Source: Amphiura filiformis (Eukaryota > Echinodermata > Ophiuroidea > Amphilepidida > Amphiuridae). From it: a stretch of 64,000 nucleotides of DNA. This document shows, one piece after another, positions 11,085-21,511 of this stretch. The stretch covers positions 23,624,893-23,688,892 of the forward strand of contig NC_092646.1 of assembly GCF_039555335.1 (NCBI RefSeq), in the 5' to 3' direction. The translations under genes and the position numbers were made by a program. The notes under the pieces are model-generated. The model worked only from the letters and a program-made list of their open reading frames with translations. It did no database searches and was not told where the DNA came from. Each line of letters begins with the position of its first letter. The first letter of the stretch is position 1.

Positions 11085-11890
11085 TACATGCCTAAAATGG
11101 GATGATATTTGAGTAATATAATATCATTCTAAACATGATAAATACATTGTAACGGGATCCGCTAATATTTAAGTTAATAATTAAAGGCCTATTCAGCATG
11201 TTCAGTGATACCCTGCAAAAAATGAACATTGTTTATAAATTGCATAGGAGTGAAGGATAAGTCATTAAAGTTGTCACAGGTAGGCCTACCAGTATTTTTG
11301 CTATATGCAAAACAACGAGAAAAACGGCAGTATTGACAAAGTTCAAATTCAATTCAATTTAAAATTACAGAAGAACTTATTGAGTGAAACTATATAACCT
11401 AGTACTTTGGAATCAAGAGGGTTAATAAAACCGAAGAAAATCACCCCACTGTCATGTTGCAGGTGTTTGCGATATCACCTACAATACGCGGACAATTTAG
11501 CGCGTATGAGCTGCGACAAGTTTTTGCGAGTGGCGCGCTATGATATCGTACTGGTATTTTGAACCAAAAAATATGCCATTTATGCTCAAATTGCAAAAAA
11601 AGTAACTCCGTGACCCCTATTTTTTATTAGCTTTAATGAAATATCCTATCAGTGCGCATATTATATCAAAAATAAGCAAAATTGTTCGGGTAGATTTTTA
11701 TTATAATCGAAAACATGTCTAAAATTTCCATTTTCCCATAGACGCCTGTACTAATTTTTCCCCAAAACAGCCTTTTTAAAATGGTTATTTCTCGAAAACT
11801 AACTCCGTGACCCCTCTTTTTTATTTTAGATTTTCGAAGTATATCGATGAAATTTAATTGGTACGAAGTTTAAGAAAAATCGTTCGGCAG
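11085..11890. other. Inserted or degraded DNA between gag and RT
   Basis: It contains a partial duplication: aactccgtgacccct followed by a T-rich tract occurs at about 11606 and again at about 11800, roughly 195 bp apart. No coding frame of note is present. It separates ORF2 from its expected leader. Confidence 0.5.
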
Positions 11891-11894
11891 GATC

Positions 11895-13853
11895 TTGTAT
11901 GGATTATACCCCTTAAATTCAGAATTCTCTGGAGTTGCAGGCCGTTTGCGCCGCTGTAAACATTACTGGTTCGATAATTTTAATCCTCCATTGTTTGTCA
12001 TTGATATCCTCAATAAGGGTTACGTAATTCCATTCACAAGTCTCCCGCCACCAGTGTATCTCAAGAATAATCGATCAAGTTTGGATCATCCGGATTTTGT
12101 CATCGAGGCCATTTCAAAGTTGTTAGAGGCAGGTAGTATTAAAGAACACAATTCACCCCCTTTCGTTGTAAATCCCCTCACAGTTTCTGAAGGCAAAAAA
12201 CTCAGATTGGTTTTGGACTTGAGACACGTAAACCAATATACATTCGTGTCCAAATTCAAGTACGAAGGTATCGCTACTTTGGCTGACATGTTTTGTAAAG
12301 ATTTTTATTTTTTCACCTTTGATCTTGAGAGCGGGTACCATCATATTGATATTTTTGAGCCCCACCAAAAGTTTTTGGGTTTTAGTTGGATGTATGGCAA
12401 TCGTGTCCGTTATTATACGTTTTCCGTTCTCCCGTTCGGGTTAAACACAGCTAGTCATTGTTTCACGAAAACGCTCCGACCTTTGGTTACAAGATGGCGT
12501 TCCATGGGGCATTGTTCTATTTTATATATTGACGACGGCATCTCAGGTCACGCTGACAAGATTACAGCTCTTGCGGCAAGCCATATCGTTCAGAAAGACC
12601 TAGCTTTATCTGGTCTTAAAGTAAGTGCGTCTAAAAGTGATTTTGTACCTAAACAATCAGGAGTATGGTTGGGTTTGTTGATTGATACCATCTCTATGCA
12701 GTTCAGTTTGCCCGGTAACAAGTTGGCAAAAATACAAAATGCCATTGCCGATTGTTTGAATAAGCGTTTGCAATTGATTCCCGTTCGAGATATTGCCCGT
12801 ATCGCGGGTTTTATATCTCTGCATCCGACGCTATCGGTCGTTTGACAAGATTGTTTTCTAGACATTTGTACAGATTGATCGAAACTCGCAATTCATGGTC
12901 AAGTAAGGTTTTTCTTTCTGAAGGTGCTATCAGCGAATTACAATTTTGGTACAAAAAATATAGCACGCGTGAATGGTCAGCCTATAAAACCCATTTTTTT
13001 TGCAACATCCGCAGTGTATTCCGACGCAAGTGATTCGGGTTTTGGGGGGTTTTCAGTTCAGCTGGTCGATTCAGTGTGTTCGGGAGTATGGTCCGAGGCC
13101 GAAAGTCGTGAAAGTTCAACAAGTCGTGAACTCAGAGCCATTTTGTATGTACTCCGCTCATTAGGACCAAAACTATCGGGTAAAAAGTTGAAGTCGTTTA
13201 CCGATAGCCAGAACGCTTGTCGTATTATTTCCGTGGGTAGTACAAACCCCAATTTACACGATTTAAGTATCAATGTGTTCAATTGTTGTTTACAGTTTGA
13301 CATCATTATTGAGCCTGAATGGCTCCCTCGTGATCTCAATACACGAGCAGACGAGTTAAGTAGGATCATTGATCCGGATGATTGGTCTTTGAATCGCAGT
13401 GTTTTCACATTTTTGGACAATCGATTTGGTCCACACACCATTGATAGATTTGCATCATATGACAACGCGCAAATCCCGCGGTTCAATTCAAGATATTGGA
13501 ATCCTGGTTGTGTAGCGGCTGACTGTTTTACGCAGAATTGGGTTCACGAGAACAATTGGGTCTGCCCTCCAGTTTCTATGATTTTGAACGCAGTGAAGCA
13601 CATGATGAAATGCAAAGCATACGGAACTGTGATAGTTCCAGAATGGCCATCCGCATCATTTTGGCCCGTCCTTTCACCAAAATTGGGTTCTTTGAAGAAA
13701 TATTTGGTGACTCACGTGATTTTGCCAAATTTGCAAGATTTGTGTAAGCCAGGTCGAGGGCAGTGCATTGCTTACAAAAAAGGAAAGCGTTTATTTGAAA
13801 ATGCTTTGCCGTTCAATTTGATCGCCATGAGGTTCGATTTCAGAAAAGCATAA
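11895..13853 (+). pseudogene. ORF2: reverse transcriptase - RNase H - DNA methyltransferase
   Basis: The frame opens at 11895 without a clear ATG; recognisable protein starts near GRLRRCKHYWFDNF. RT motifs in order: LRLVLDLRHVN, FTFDLESGYHHIDI, FSVLPFGLNTA, YIDDG (catalytic Asp pair, about 12527-12541), and GVWLGLLID. RNase H follows: YSDASDSGFGG, SSTSRELRAI, FTDSQNACRI and RADELSR. The C-terminal part (about 13430-13700) resembles the Dam-like N6-adenine methyltransferase domain of DIRS/PAT elements, with FAS(Y)DN, YWNPG and VCPPVSMI. The frame is lost between about 12800 and 12990: the bridging peptide ASDAIGRLTRLFSRHLYRL lies in another frame, and the original frame resumes after a run of eight T at about 12992. 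These are two compensating 1-nt shifts, so the copy is probably inactive unless they are sequencing errors. Confidence 0.9.
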
Positions 13854-13904
13854 AAAAGGACTATTATTGTATCTAAGCGAAAAAGCGCACATGCATCCGA
13901 GTTG

Positions 13905-14260
13905 TTTGTAATCCATGAGTGATTTTGTATTGTTTGTAGTCCTTGAATAATCCATGAGTGATTTTGTATTGTTTGCAGTCCATGAGTGACTAAAGAAACA
14001 GTCTACGAGAGACTTATCAATAACATGAATTCATTTGATAAACGATGTAATAAAGAACTGTTGCAATCCATGATGGATTTTTTACATAGTCCATGAGAGA
14101 TTATTTGATCCAGTCTATGAAAGACTACGCAGTAATCGAAATATTTTTTGACAGTTAACCAGTCCTTGATTATATAATCATCATTATCAATTTATATTGA
14201 GAGAAAGAGCATGTAAATCGTAATTTAACGCCAGATTTATAGTCCACGAGCGACAGGAGA
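13905..14260 (+). repeat. Series of 15-nt mini-hairpins between ORF2 and ORF3
   Basis: Related 15-mers occur at 13910, 13949, 13977, 14000, 14065, 14088, 14112 and 14241, e.g. AGTCTACGAGAGACT, AGTCTATGAAAGACT and AATCCATGATGGATT. Most fold into a stem of 4-7 bp. Where the left arm changes AATC to AGTC, the right arm usually changes GATT to GACT, so pairing is kept. See findings. Confidence 0.7.
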
Positions 14261-14402
14261 TAAATAAATAAACCGATTTCATGAAGAGTGTGTAATTTAT
14301 ATGTCAACGATATCAAATTCAGAGTTTTTTGATTTAATTAAGATGTTTTGTCAATTCTTCGCTTATGGTCCTGATCATGAATTTTGAATCAAAAAACATA
14401 AT

Positions 14403-15107
14403 TTGTACCAGAATTTGTCAATTATTTCGTATTTTGTAATAAGATGTTACCGCAGTTTCTATTGCAATATTTCGTTTTCACTCACGGCCACATTTAATTT
14501 TTCAGATGTACTAGACAGTGGAGTTTGGAGCGAGTTTTCATCTGATACTAACATTAGCAACAACGAATATCTCTCTGGTTTAGTTTCGTCTCTTCAAGAC
14601 ACTGCGTTGGTTTCAAAAGCCGGGTCTACTACGGACAAATATCGCGGAGGCTGGAAGCGATGGAAGTCTTTTGCACTTCAGTTTAATTTGAAAGTTTTTC
14701 CCGTCAAAGCTACTGAGTTAGCTCTATATATTGAGCATTTAAAGGCTTCGGCATCTTCTGCAGCTCCAATTGATACGGCTGTTTACAGTATAAGGTGGGC
14801 ACACAATTTGGCAGGTGTACCATCTCCCACAGATGATAATTTTGTTAAATTGATCGTAGAAGGAAGTAGGCGTCAGCTTGCAAAATGTAAATCACCAAAA
14901 GAGCCTATATCTTCTGAGGTTCTAGCAAAATTGGTAGCCGATAAAGGCGATTCGAATGCCTCATTGTTTGATCTTCGTTTACTATTTATATGTCTCGTGT
15001 CTTTTGCCGGCATGCTAAGATGTGAAGAGATTATATCTTTACGTGTACGTGATATTACATTTTTATCCGATCATATGTCTATATTTATACCAGGAAAGTT
15101 GAAAAAG
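14403..15107 (+). pseudogene. Tyrosine recombinase ORF3, N-terminal part
   Basis: The frame covers the SAM-like core-binding region (KYRGGWKRWKSFALQFNL, then TELALYIEHLKAS) and the first half of the catalytic domain, including the first conserved Arg in FAGMLRCEEIISLRVRDI. It should make the strand-exchange enzyme that integrates the circular cDNA. A pyrimidine tract with CAG directly before ATG (tttttcagatg, about 14501) could be a splice acceptor or chance. Reading ends in an insertion after GKLKKK, so the enzyme is split here; the rest is at about 15902-16333. Confidence 0.9.
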
Positions 15108-15901
15108 AAGGAGGAAGAATGGAATTATATCCTTGAGATAATCCCGTAGGTTATCCTGTCGCACCTATTCATAGTCCTTTATTCTCAAGTAGTTACACAT
15201 CTACTTGAAAGTAGCCTTTGATGTGATGTGCCTTGCCGACTACGGTTGATTAATTTTCACTCCAGAATTGAAACCATATCCAATGTTTCTATAGATAATT
15301 CCTTGAAAGTATGACACGTGTGTGTTAAGTACCTGATGTTGCTCTGCAGGGATACCGCACGTGGATACTATAAGAAAGAAATGTAGTTTTGTAAAGATTC
15401 CAAAAAAATCCGCCCATTTTGGAATATATATTAATTATTTAGGTGAATGTTTTAGGATTTTGTTAGAAACGGGATGATTTTTGATCATCTATATTTTATT
15501 GTTTTAATGTATTTTCCTGTCATTTCCTGCAAACCTAATAAAGATATTTTGATAATTGAAAATAGTCTGTATCATAAATCGTAGAGGTTGAAAGCGTAAC
15601 CAAGCGTGCAAAATTATTATTTGCCATGGAACTTCGGTCATATTTTATTTGAAATAAACTGGATGTTAGGATCTGCATGCATGGTATGCATGGTATTGAT
15701 GGTATACAGACACTGACCTTTCCCTAAAACCAGTAAGCAGCAACTTGTGTATCACACCCGTCATGGGTTCGAACCCTTTTGTTGTATTTTATTGTTAAAC
15801 CTAAATAGCGTGATTGCTTTTGAATGAGCGGCAACACACATATTTTGTTTGAGGATAGCTGGATCTATCTCCTTCTTTTACATCTTCTCTGATTTATACC
15901 A
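15108..15901. mobile_element. About 0.8 kb insertion splitting the recombinase
   Basis: The recombinase coding breaks after GKLKKK and resumes with KNDQLRQGHSVYIARSG. The inserted DNA is AT-rich and non-coding. Near its right side it has gggttcgaaccc (about 15764-15775), a pol III B-box-like word, but no matching A box was found. Exact borders and target duplication are unclear because both junctions are A/G-rich. Confidence 0.6.
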
Positions 15902-16333
15902 AAGAGGAAAAATGACCAATTAAGGCAAGGGCATTCAGTTTATATCGCCAGATCAGGCAATCCTACTTGCCCAGTTGCCATGGCGGAGCGTTTCATCGAA
16001 ATGTTGGGAATCGCAGATAAGTCGTCACATCCGGTAGTTTGCGGATTTCGTCGTTCAAAACGTCAAGGTTTGAAACCCACAACAAAAGCGATTTCATATA
16101 CTACTGCGAGAGAGTTGATCTTAGCTGGTTTATCTCCTTACGTCAGCGATCCTACCACTCTGGGTACTCATAGTTTAAGAGCAGGGGGCGCAACCGAAGC
16201 CGCCTCTACGGGTTCGGTAAACGAAAGATGTATTACTAGGCAAGGAGGATGGAAATCTTCGATATCCAAGGACATGTACATTAAGGACTCAATGTCAAGT
16301 AAATTATCTGTGTCACGTGCGATGAAGCTTTAA
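15902..16333 (+). pseudogene. Tyrosine recombinase ORF3, catalytic C-terminal part
   Basis: After the insertion the frame continues through HSVYIARSGNPTCPVAMAER to the hallmark triad: H-x-x-R in THSLRAGGATEAA, the W box in RQGGWKSS and the nucleophilic Tyr in KDMYIKDS. It ends at a normal stop (16331-16333) about 95 nt before B1. Catalytic residues are intact; only the insertion disables the gene. Confidence 0.9.
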
Positions 16334-16428
16334 GTGTCATATTTCATGATCGTTAAATTTTAGGCGTAAATCGGCTAATTTTTGGTAAATCTATCCCGTT
16401 TTAACACCCCTTTCCGAACTTTTTTGCT

Positions 16429-16571
16429 CGCGAGATAGCTTGCGTGTGTGGCCGCACCTATACCATGATTAAAACATGTGTAACTTTAATGAACAAAACA
16501 AGAATTATTTAGACTGGTGTGTTTTATTGGTTTTCGGGTGGGTATGTATGCATTCGGGGCTAAGATGAGAT
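16429..16571 (+). repeat. Split direct repeat B1
   Basis: 143 nt from CGCGAGATAGCTTGCGTGTG to GGGGCTAAGATGAGAT, identical to B2 at 17668-17810 by eye. It overlaps the start of A2 by the shared word AAGATGAGA, so B1A2 is the joined circle-type junction expected of PAT-like elements. Confidence 0.9.
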
Positions 16572-16738
16572 TGATAAATTCACTTCGTTACGTGTTTAGA
16601 AGGGAATTGTTATCTCTTCGTAAGTGTGAGATCGATCAGTTAGTGTTATGCAAATGGGGTAGTGATGCGAGAAGTTTTTGTGTTGGGGTAATTTGGGTGT
16701 ATCAGTCATTCGCGGTCACCACGCCACACGATTCATTT
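16562..16738 (+). repeat. Split direct repeat A2
   Basis: The uninterrupted 177-nt copy of A1, from AAGATGAGATTGATAAATTC to CACACGATTCATTT. It shows what A1 looked like before its 1.2 kb insertion. Confidence 0.9.
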
Positions 16739-17667
16739 TTTTCCCGGGGTCCAATAATATATATATTTACATGTATATCATGCAGTTCATAATTTGTAAT
16801 AATTAGATTAGGAGATATATTTCGCTCGTTATTGTCAAAAATATTGAATTTTCTAAATTAGTGATTGACCTTGGAGCATTCCAAAATTTTTGTCGTTCTG
16901 TTACCGCTTGGTCGCCATCGGGGGCCGGATAGGAATTTCCAGAGTATTTTCCCTGATTTGTTCAGGTTTTCTCTCTGTTTTCGCCTATCCCAAGGTCGTT
17001 TGAGTTTTGCCATTGGTTTCATTGCATGTATTATGATGCCATTATCATTCGCATTTTTTGATGATTGCATATCTGAATATTTCATTCCACCAATTTCGGC
17101 TATTGTTCTTTTCAGTCATTTTTCTCGTTCCTATACTTCTAAGTGTATACATTTGTCAAAAGGACACTCTTGGATCACGAAGTCAGCCATTTATTGATTT
17201 CCAATGTTTATGTGATAAAGTTATTATTTATTTGTGTAGTTCATGATAAACTCGTTAATATAACCTGTTTCGTGTTTTATGTCCTTGGACAGTTCCACTT
17301 CAGTGTCAGTTGATATGCGTTGAATCGCATTTATTCGATCACGAAATGATCAAAAACCATGACGGTTTTCGTTTGAATATGAATCAGCAGTGGAAAGTGG
17401 AAAGTGGGAAGTATTTAATATTTTGAATATCAAAAACTCACGATTTGTTTAATTCATTTATTAATGTTTTAATAAATTATGCGCACTTGCAGCAATTATG
17501 TCAGGCAAAAGGATGTGTTATTAGTGAGTACATTATTTAACAGTTTATGCGCCAGAATTTCAACAATGTCAATGTCAATGATAATGCATAATGTCAACGT
17601 TAATAATAAGAATAATGTTAATTATAATAATAATTGTATTGTATATTAGATATTATATGATGTAGAG
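16739..17667 (+). other. Internal segment between A2 and B2
   Basis: Non-coding spacer of the retrotransposon 3' region. It is AT-rich with a TAA/TTA-rich stretch at 17590-17660. No protein motif was found in frames such as 16865-17197. Confidence 0.6.
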
Positions 17668-17810
17668 CGCGAGATAGCTTGCGTGTGTGGCCGCACCTAT
17701 ACCATGATTAAAACATGTGTAACTTTAATGAACAAAACAAGAATTATTTAGACTGGTGTGTTTTATTGGTTTTCGGGTGGGTATGTATGCATTCGGGGCT
17801 AAGATGAGAT
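17668..17810 (+). repeat. Split direct repeat B2 (right end)
   Basis: Identical to B1. Its last bases AAGATGAGAT run directly into TCTCATCTTCTCTGCT, the right half of the flanking palindrome. Confidence 0.9.
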
Positions 17811-17831
17811 TCTCATCTTCTCTGCTGTTAG
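17809..17831. repeat. Right half of the palindromic integration site
   Basis: ATTCTCATCTTCTCTGCT is the exact inverse of 7597-7614. It overlaps the 7-bp word CTGTTAG (17825-17831), also present at 7592-7598. Confidence 0.8.
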
Positions 17832-18021
17832 TATACATTGTATAATATACAATGTATATACGAGACTATAAAATAGGTATTAAATGATTTAACTAATTGT
17901 CTAAAATTACAGAAATACTCTTCTAACAATATATACAAAATAGATTACATCTAAAATAAATTCCAATAATATTAAAAGCAATCAGTCAAACCACTAAAAA
18001 GCACCATGCTCAAAAAGTATA

Positions 18022-18242
18022 CAAGCTGTATCAAAATGATTGGTGTCCATCAGTTTTGATGTTTATTGAAAAGATTGCATCTTCCAAATGCAGCATTGGA
18101 TAGGGGGCCTACTCTTGAAAACTCCAGAATATATAGTTAATGACTTGTTGTCATTAGCAAATAATTTACAACTTATTTGGATCTCATGAACTGATGGGTA
18201 CCAATCTCGGATTATTAATACCAATCATTTTGATACAGCTTG
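18022..18242. mobile_element. MITE, CAAGCTGTATCAAAATGA ends, TA-flanked
   Basis: The left end CAAGCTGTATCAAAATGAT is inverted at the right end. TA flanks both sides (18020-18021, 18243-18244). A related partial sequence is at about 55860-55910. It is non-coding. Confidence 0.85.
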
Positions 18243-18476
18243 TATGCAAATGCATTAAATTCTAAATATTAAACAATAATCGTTTTAATACAATTATTTC
18301 TCACCAATTACTTTCAAGGCTCTACAATTATCTGTCAATGATCAACATAAATTTCCACATAAATGTGGCCAGGCTAGCTAAGCAGATATTAATTTTTGCC
18401 TGACCAAGTATCCCCATGGAGGCACTGAACAATTAACAGTTCCCCTTTGACAAAGGCCTAAAAGACAATAGTTATC

Positions 18477-18706
18477 ATTGCAAAAACTGTGTTTAGCCAT
18501 ACATTGAACACATTCTTGCCTTCATTTTGTAAACATGCTTAGAGACTAAACATTATGTATCAAATTCCTAAACATCAGTGTTCAATGGCTAAACATTATC
18601 CATCAATAATACTCTAAACATGTTTAGTATTTAAAACACGTTTACAAAGTGAAGGCAAGAATATGTTTAGAAAAGTGTTTAACTGCTAAGCACATGTTTT
18701 TGCAGT
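18477..18706. mobile_element. MITE with TTGCAAAAAC ends
   Basis: The ends (attgcaaaaactgtgtttag and its approximate inverse ending tgtttttgcagt) and an inner inverted pair (attcttgccttcattttgta) define a small foldback element related to the one at 1148-1484. Confidence 0.7.
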
Positions 18707-18802
18707 ATAACCATGCAGAACACAATTTGATTTGACATGACTACGTCAGACATTACCCAAGCCGTGAATACCAAAAGGGACAATTATCAATAAGTGAGTA
18801 AC

Positions 18803-21121
18803 TTGTGAGCCATTCCATGTCAACTCCTGGGATGTGCACCGCAACACCGCAGCACCTCTTCAATTTTTTTCTTTTTCTGTGTGGTGGTAGATATTGATGA
18901 GAAAGTAAATTCCTGAAAATTTGAGCTTCATACGCTATTTCGTTTTCCCGTGGCATCAATTTGAAATTTAGGGGGATCAGCGTAAAAAATGTGTCGCAAC
19001 GCGAAAGACGATGTTTGGAGGTCCATAAATGTATAAAGAGAACCCCCTACAACTTTGAAAAGTATGTATCCTGGGGTACTTCCCAGCAAACACAAAACGT
19101 TTTCGACATCATTCGCAAAAGGTTATAAAAGGTTGTCAGAAAACGTTTAAATGTCGGGTTATATAGAGGGTATATTAAGAGTATAAAACGTTTTCATAAC
19201 CTTAAAAAACATTTTTTGATAATCTATTGCTCAGCAAACAAAAATGTTTTACAGAAATCGTTTAAATGTTGGGTTATATAAAGGGTATAAAAACGTTTTA
19301 ATAACATTCCAAAAACATTCTTGAAAACTTGATACAAAACATTCTAAACAGAATGTTATTTTGGGGTTGAAAAAATATTTTGCGAAAAATGTTTGCCCAA
19401 AATATTTTCAATAACGTTTTAAATACGTTTTCATGACCTTTATATAACCCGACATTTAAATGTTATTAAAAGGTTTTGAAAAAAACATTTTAAAAACATT
19501 TCTGTGTTTGCTGGGTTCAAATATTTTAACATAATGTTATTTAAGTATTGACACAATATTTGGCAAAAATGTTTGCAAAAATAGTTTACAATAACGTTTT
19601 TTGAAAACATTTAAAAATATTGTTGTAGTGTGTTTTCATACAAAACGTTTTAAAATGTTATGACCTTTATATAAACCGACATTTTAATGTTATTAAAACG
19701 TTTTTACCTAAACCAAAAGCCAAAATATAACTTATTTAAAACGTTTTAAAAACGTTTTGTGTTTGCTGGGTTAATTGTGTAGAGTTCAAATCTGGCATCA
19801 GGAAACTTGTAACTCCTTTACTTTAAAAGATACAGGGCCCTCAAAATGCAACTTTGTCCATCCAGGACCAACTTCGGGGGTCAGAACTCCAAAAGTAAAA
19901 ATAATTTTTGTCCATTTTTTGCCAGTCGGAACCCTTTGGTAGAACATTACTCTTATCCACTATTGAGTCAATTAGGATAATTTTAGCTGAGATATTACCC
20001 ATGCAAAACTCCAATAGTACATTTTTTTGTACATTTTGACCCCCCTGTAAACCAATGTCAGGCAATTTTCCCCACCATCAACTTTAGGTATGTTGAAAAT
20101 ATGTTCTTGGGCAACATTTCTGAGAAATAGTGGCTTGGGGTCTTGATGACTTTGCATTAAAAACATCAGTTAGGCTTGCCTACTCACATAGGAGTCATTC
20201 CAGCCACATCAACAAAAAGGGTTGGTTGGTCATTGGTCATCTCCTCAAATTTTGCTGAAAATCATTTCTAGCATACCTCTATGAGCATAATGAACACATG
20301 GAAAAAATGAATGCTCAACTCCAAGCGGTTTTGGAGATATGGCTTGTCAAAATTTGGCCCAGATCCCCACTTTTTGCTCTCTCGAGTCGCGTCGTTGAAT
20401 TAGTAGCGTTTTGGGACATTCATATTTTGACTTTGCAAAAAAGATATTATACTGAAAAGTACTAACTGGGGTGACTTTTACCAAGAAAAACAGAATCTGG
20501 CCTCATGTTTTTTAATGCAAAGTCATCAAGACCCCAAGCCACTATTTCTCAGAAATATTGTCCAAGAACATATTTTCAACATGCCTAAAGTTGATGGTGG
20601 GGCAAATTGTCTGACATTGGTTTTCAGGGGGTCAAAATGTACAAAAAATGTACTATTGGAGTTTTGCATGGGTAATATCTCAGCTAACATTATCCTAATT
20701 GACTCAATATTGGATAAGAGTAATGTACTACCATAGGGTTCCGACTGGCAAAAAAATGGACAAAAAATTATTTTTACATTTTGAGGGCCCTGTATCTTTT
20801 AAAGTAAAGGAGTTACAAGTTTTTGATGCCAGATTTGAACTCTACACAATTAAGTACCCCAGGATACATACTTTTCAAAGTTGTAGGGGTTCTCTTTATA
20901 CATTTATGGACCTCCAAACGTCGTCTTTCGCGTTGCGACACATTTTTTACGCTGATCCCCCTAAATTTCAAATTGATGCCACGGGAAAACAAAATAGCGT
21001 ATGAAGCTCAAATTTTCAGGATTTTACTTTCTCATCAATATCTACCACCACACAGAAAAAGAAAAAAATTGAAGAGGTGCTGCGGTGCACATCCCAGGAG
21101 TTGACATGGAATGGCTCTTGT
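18803..21121. mobile_element. Large foldback (about 600-bp arms) with a MITE nested in the left arm
   Basis: The left arm 18803-20166 is inverted relative to the right arm 20507-21121. Shared tracts include ccattccatgtcaactcctg, ctttcgcgttgcgacacatt and ggccctgtatcttttaaagt. Removing the MITE at 19082-19770 makes the arms nearly equal in length. Frames inside the two arms (e.g. 19841-20166 minus, 20515-21104 plus) are mirror shadows with no known domain. Superfamily unknown. Confidence 0.85.
19082..19770. mobile_element. MITE, CCCAGCAAACAC family, copy 2
   Basis: CCCAGCAAACACAAAACG at the left and TTGTGTTTGCTGGG at the right. Internal near-copies of the ends at about 19231 and 19508 show it is a multi-module form. 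The opposite arm of the host foldback preserves the empty site (gtacttaattg), which shows a TT duplication here. Confidence 0.9.
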
Positions 21122-21161
21122 GGTTTTTGGTCACTTCTCTTTAGATACAATGGACAGACAA

Positions 21162-21426
21162 TTGATCAGCTCGTAATCAGCGGGAGGAAATGTTAGGCTT
21201 TTACCACTACGCCGAAAAACAGATCCACAATAGACATAATAATAGTTGACCTGTCTGGTCTATATTGTGTGTGTTGAATAAAGTAAGCGAAATATAGGAC
21301 TTAAATAATAATTTGTGATACTTCTGACGAGTTGTCACAAGAAGTTGTCACAAGACAATTCTCCAAAGAAAATATATTGATATTAATCCGTGATGTTATA
21401 AGGCCCACCGATTACGAGCTGATCAA
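21162..21426. mobile_element. MITE, TTGATCAGCTCGTAATC ends
   Basis: TTGATCAGCTCGTAATCAGC at the left is inverted at 21405-21426. The interior is AT-rich and non-coding. It lies just downstream of the TMEM26-like stop codon and may be part of the 3' UTR region. Confidence 0.8.
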
Positions 21427-21435
21427 ACTGTATAG

Positions 21436-21506
21436 TTGCTTTGTTTGCTTGTATGTTTTGTTTGTTTGTTTGTTTGTTTGTTTGTTTGTATGTTTGTAGT
21501 GTTTGT
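21436..21506. repeat. (TTTG)n microsatellite
   Basis: Short run of tttg/tttgtatg units immediately 3' of the TMEM26-like stop codon. Confidence 0.85.
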
Positions 21507-21511
21507 TTGTT

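Larger units (their letters stand above)
7604..17810 (+). mobile_element. PAT/DIRS-like tyrosine-recombinase retrotransposon
   Basis: A 10.2 kb element with split direct repeats in the order A1 (7604-7747 plus 8987-9019), gag, RT-RNase H-methyltransferase, tyrosine recombinase, B1 (16429-16571), A2 (16562-16738), B2 (17668-17810). This arrangement and domain set are those of PAT-like members of the DIRS order, which integrate from a circular DNA by site-specific recombination instead of DDE integration. A1 and A2 are both 177 nt and differ at one position by eye; B1 and B2 are both 143 nt with no difference seen. That argues for recent insertion. Even so it is interrupted by a 1.2 kb insertion in A1, about 1.8 kb of repeats between gag and RT and about 0.8 kb in the recombinase, so this copy is defective. 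Confidence 0.9.

Noticed and set aside
16517-16792. 91-codon frame over B1A2
   Set aside because: It reads non-coding repeat junction sequence that also exists elsewhere in the element.
19841-21104. Mirror-image small frames on both strands
   Set aside because: They fall in the inverted arms of one foldback; neither shows a known domain.
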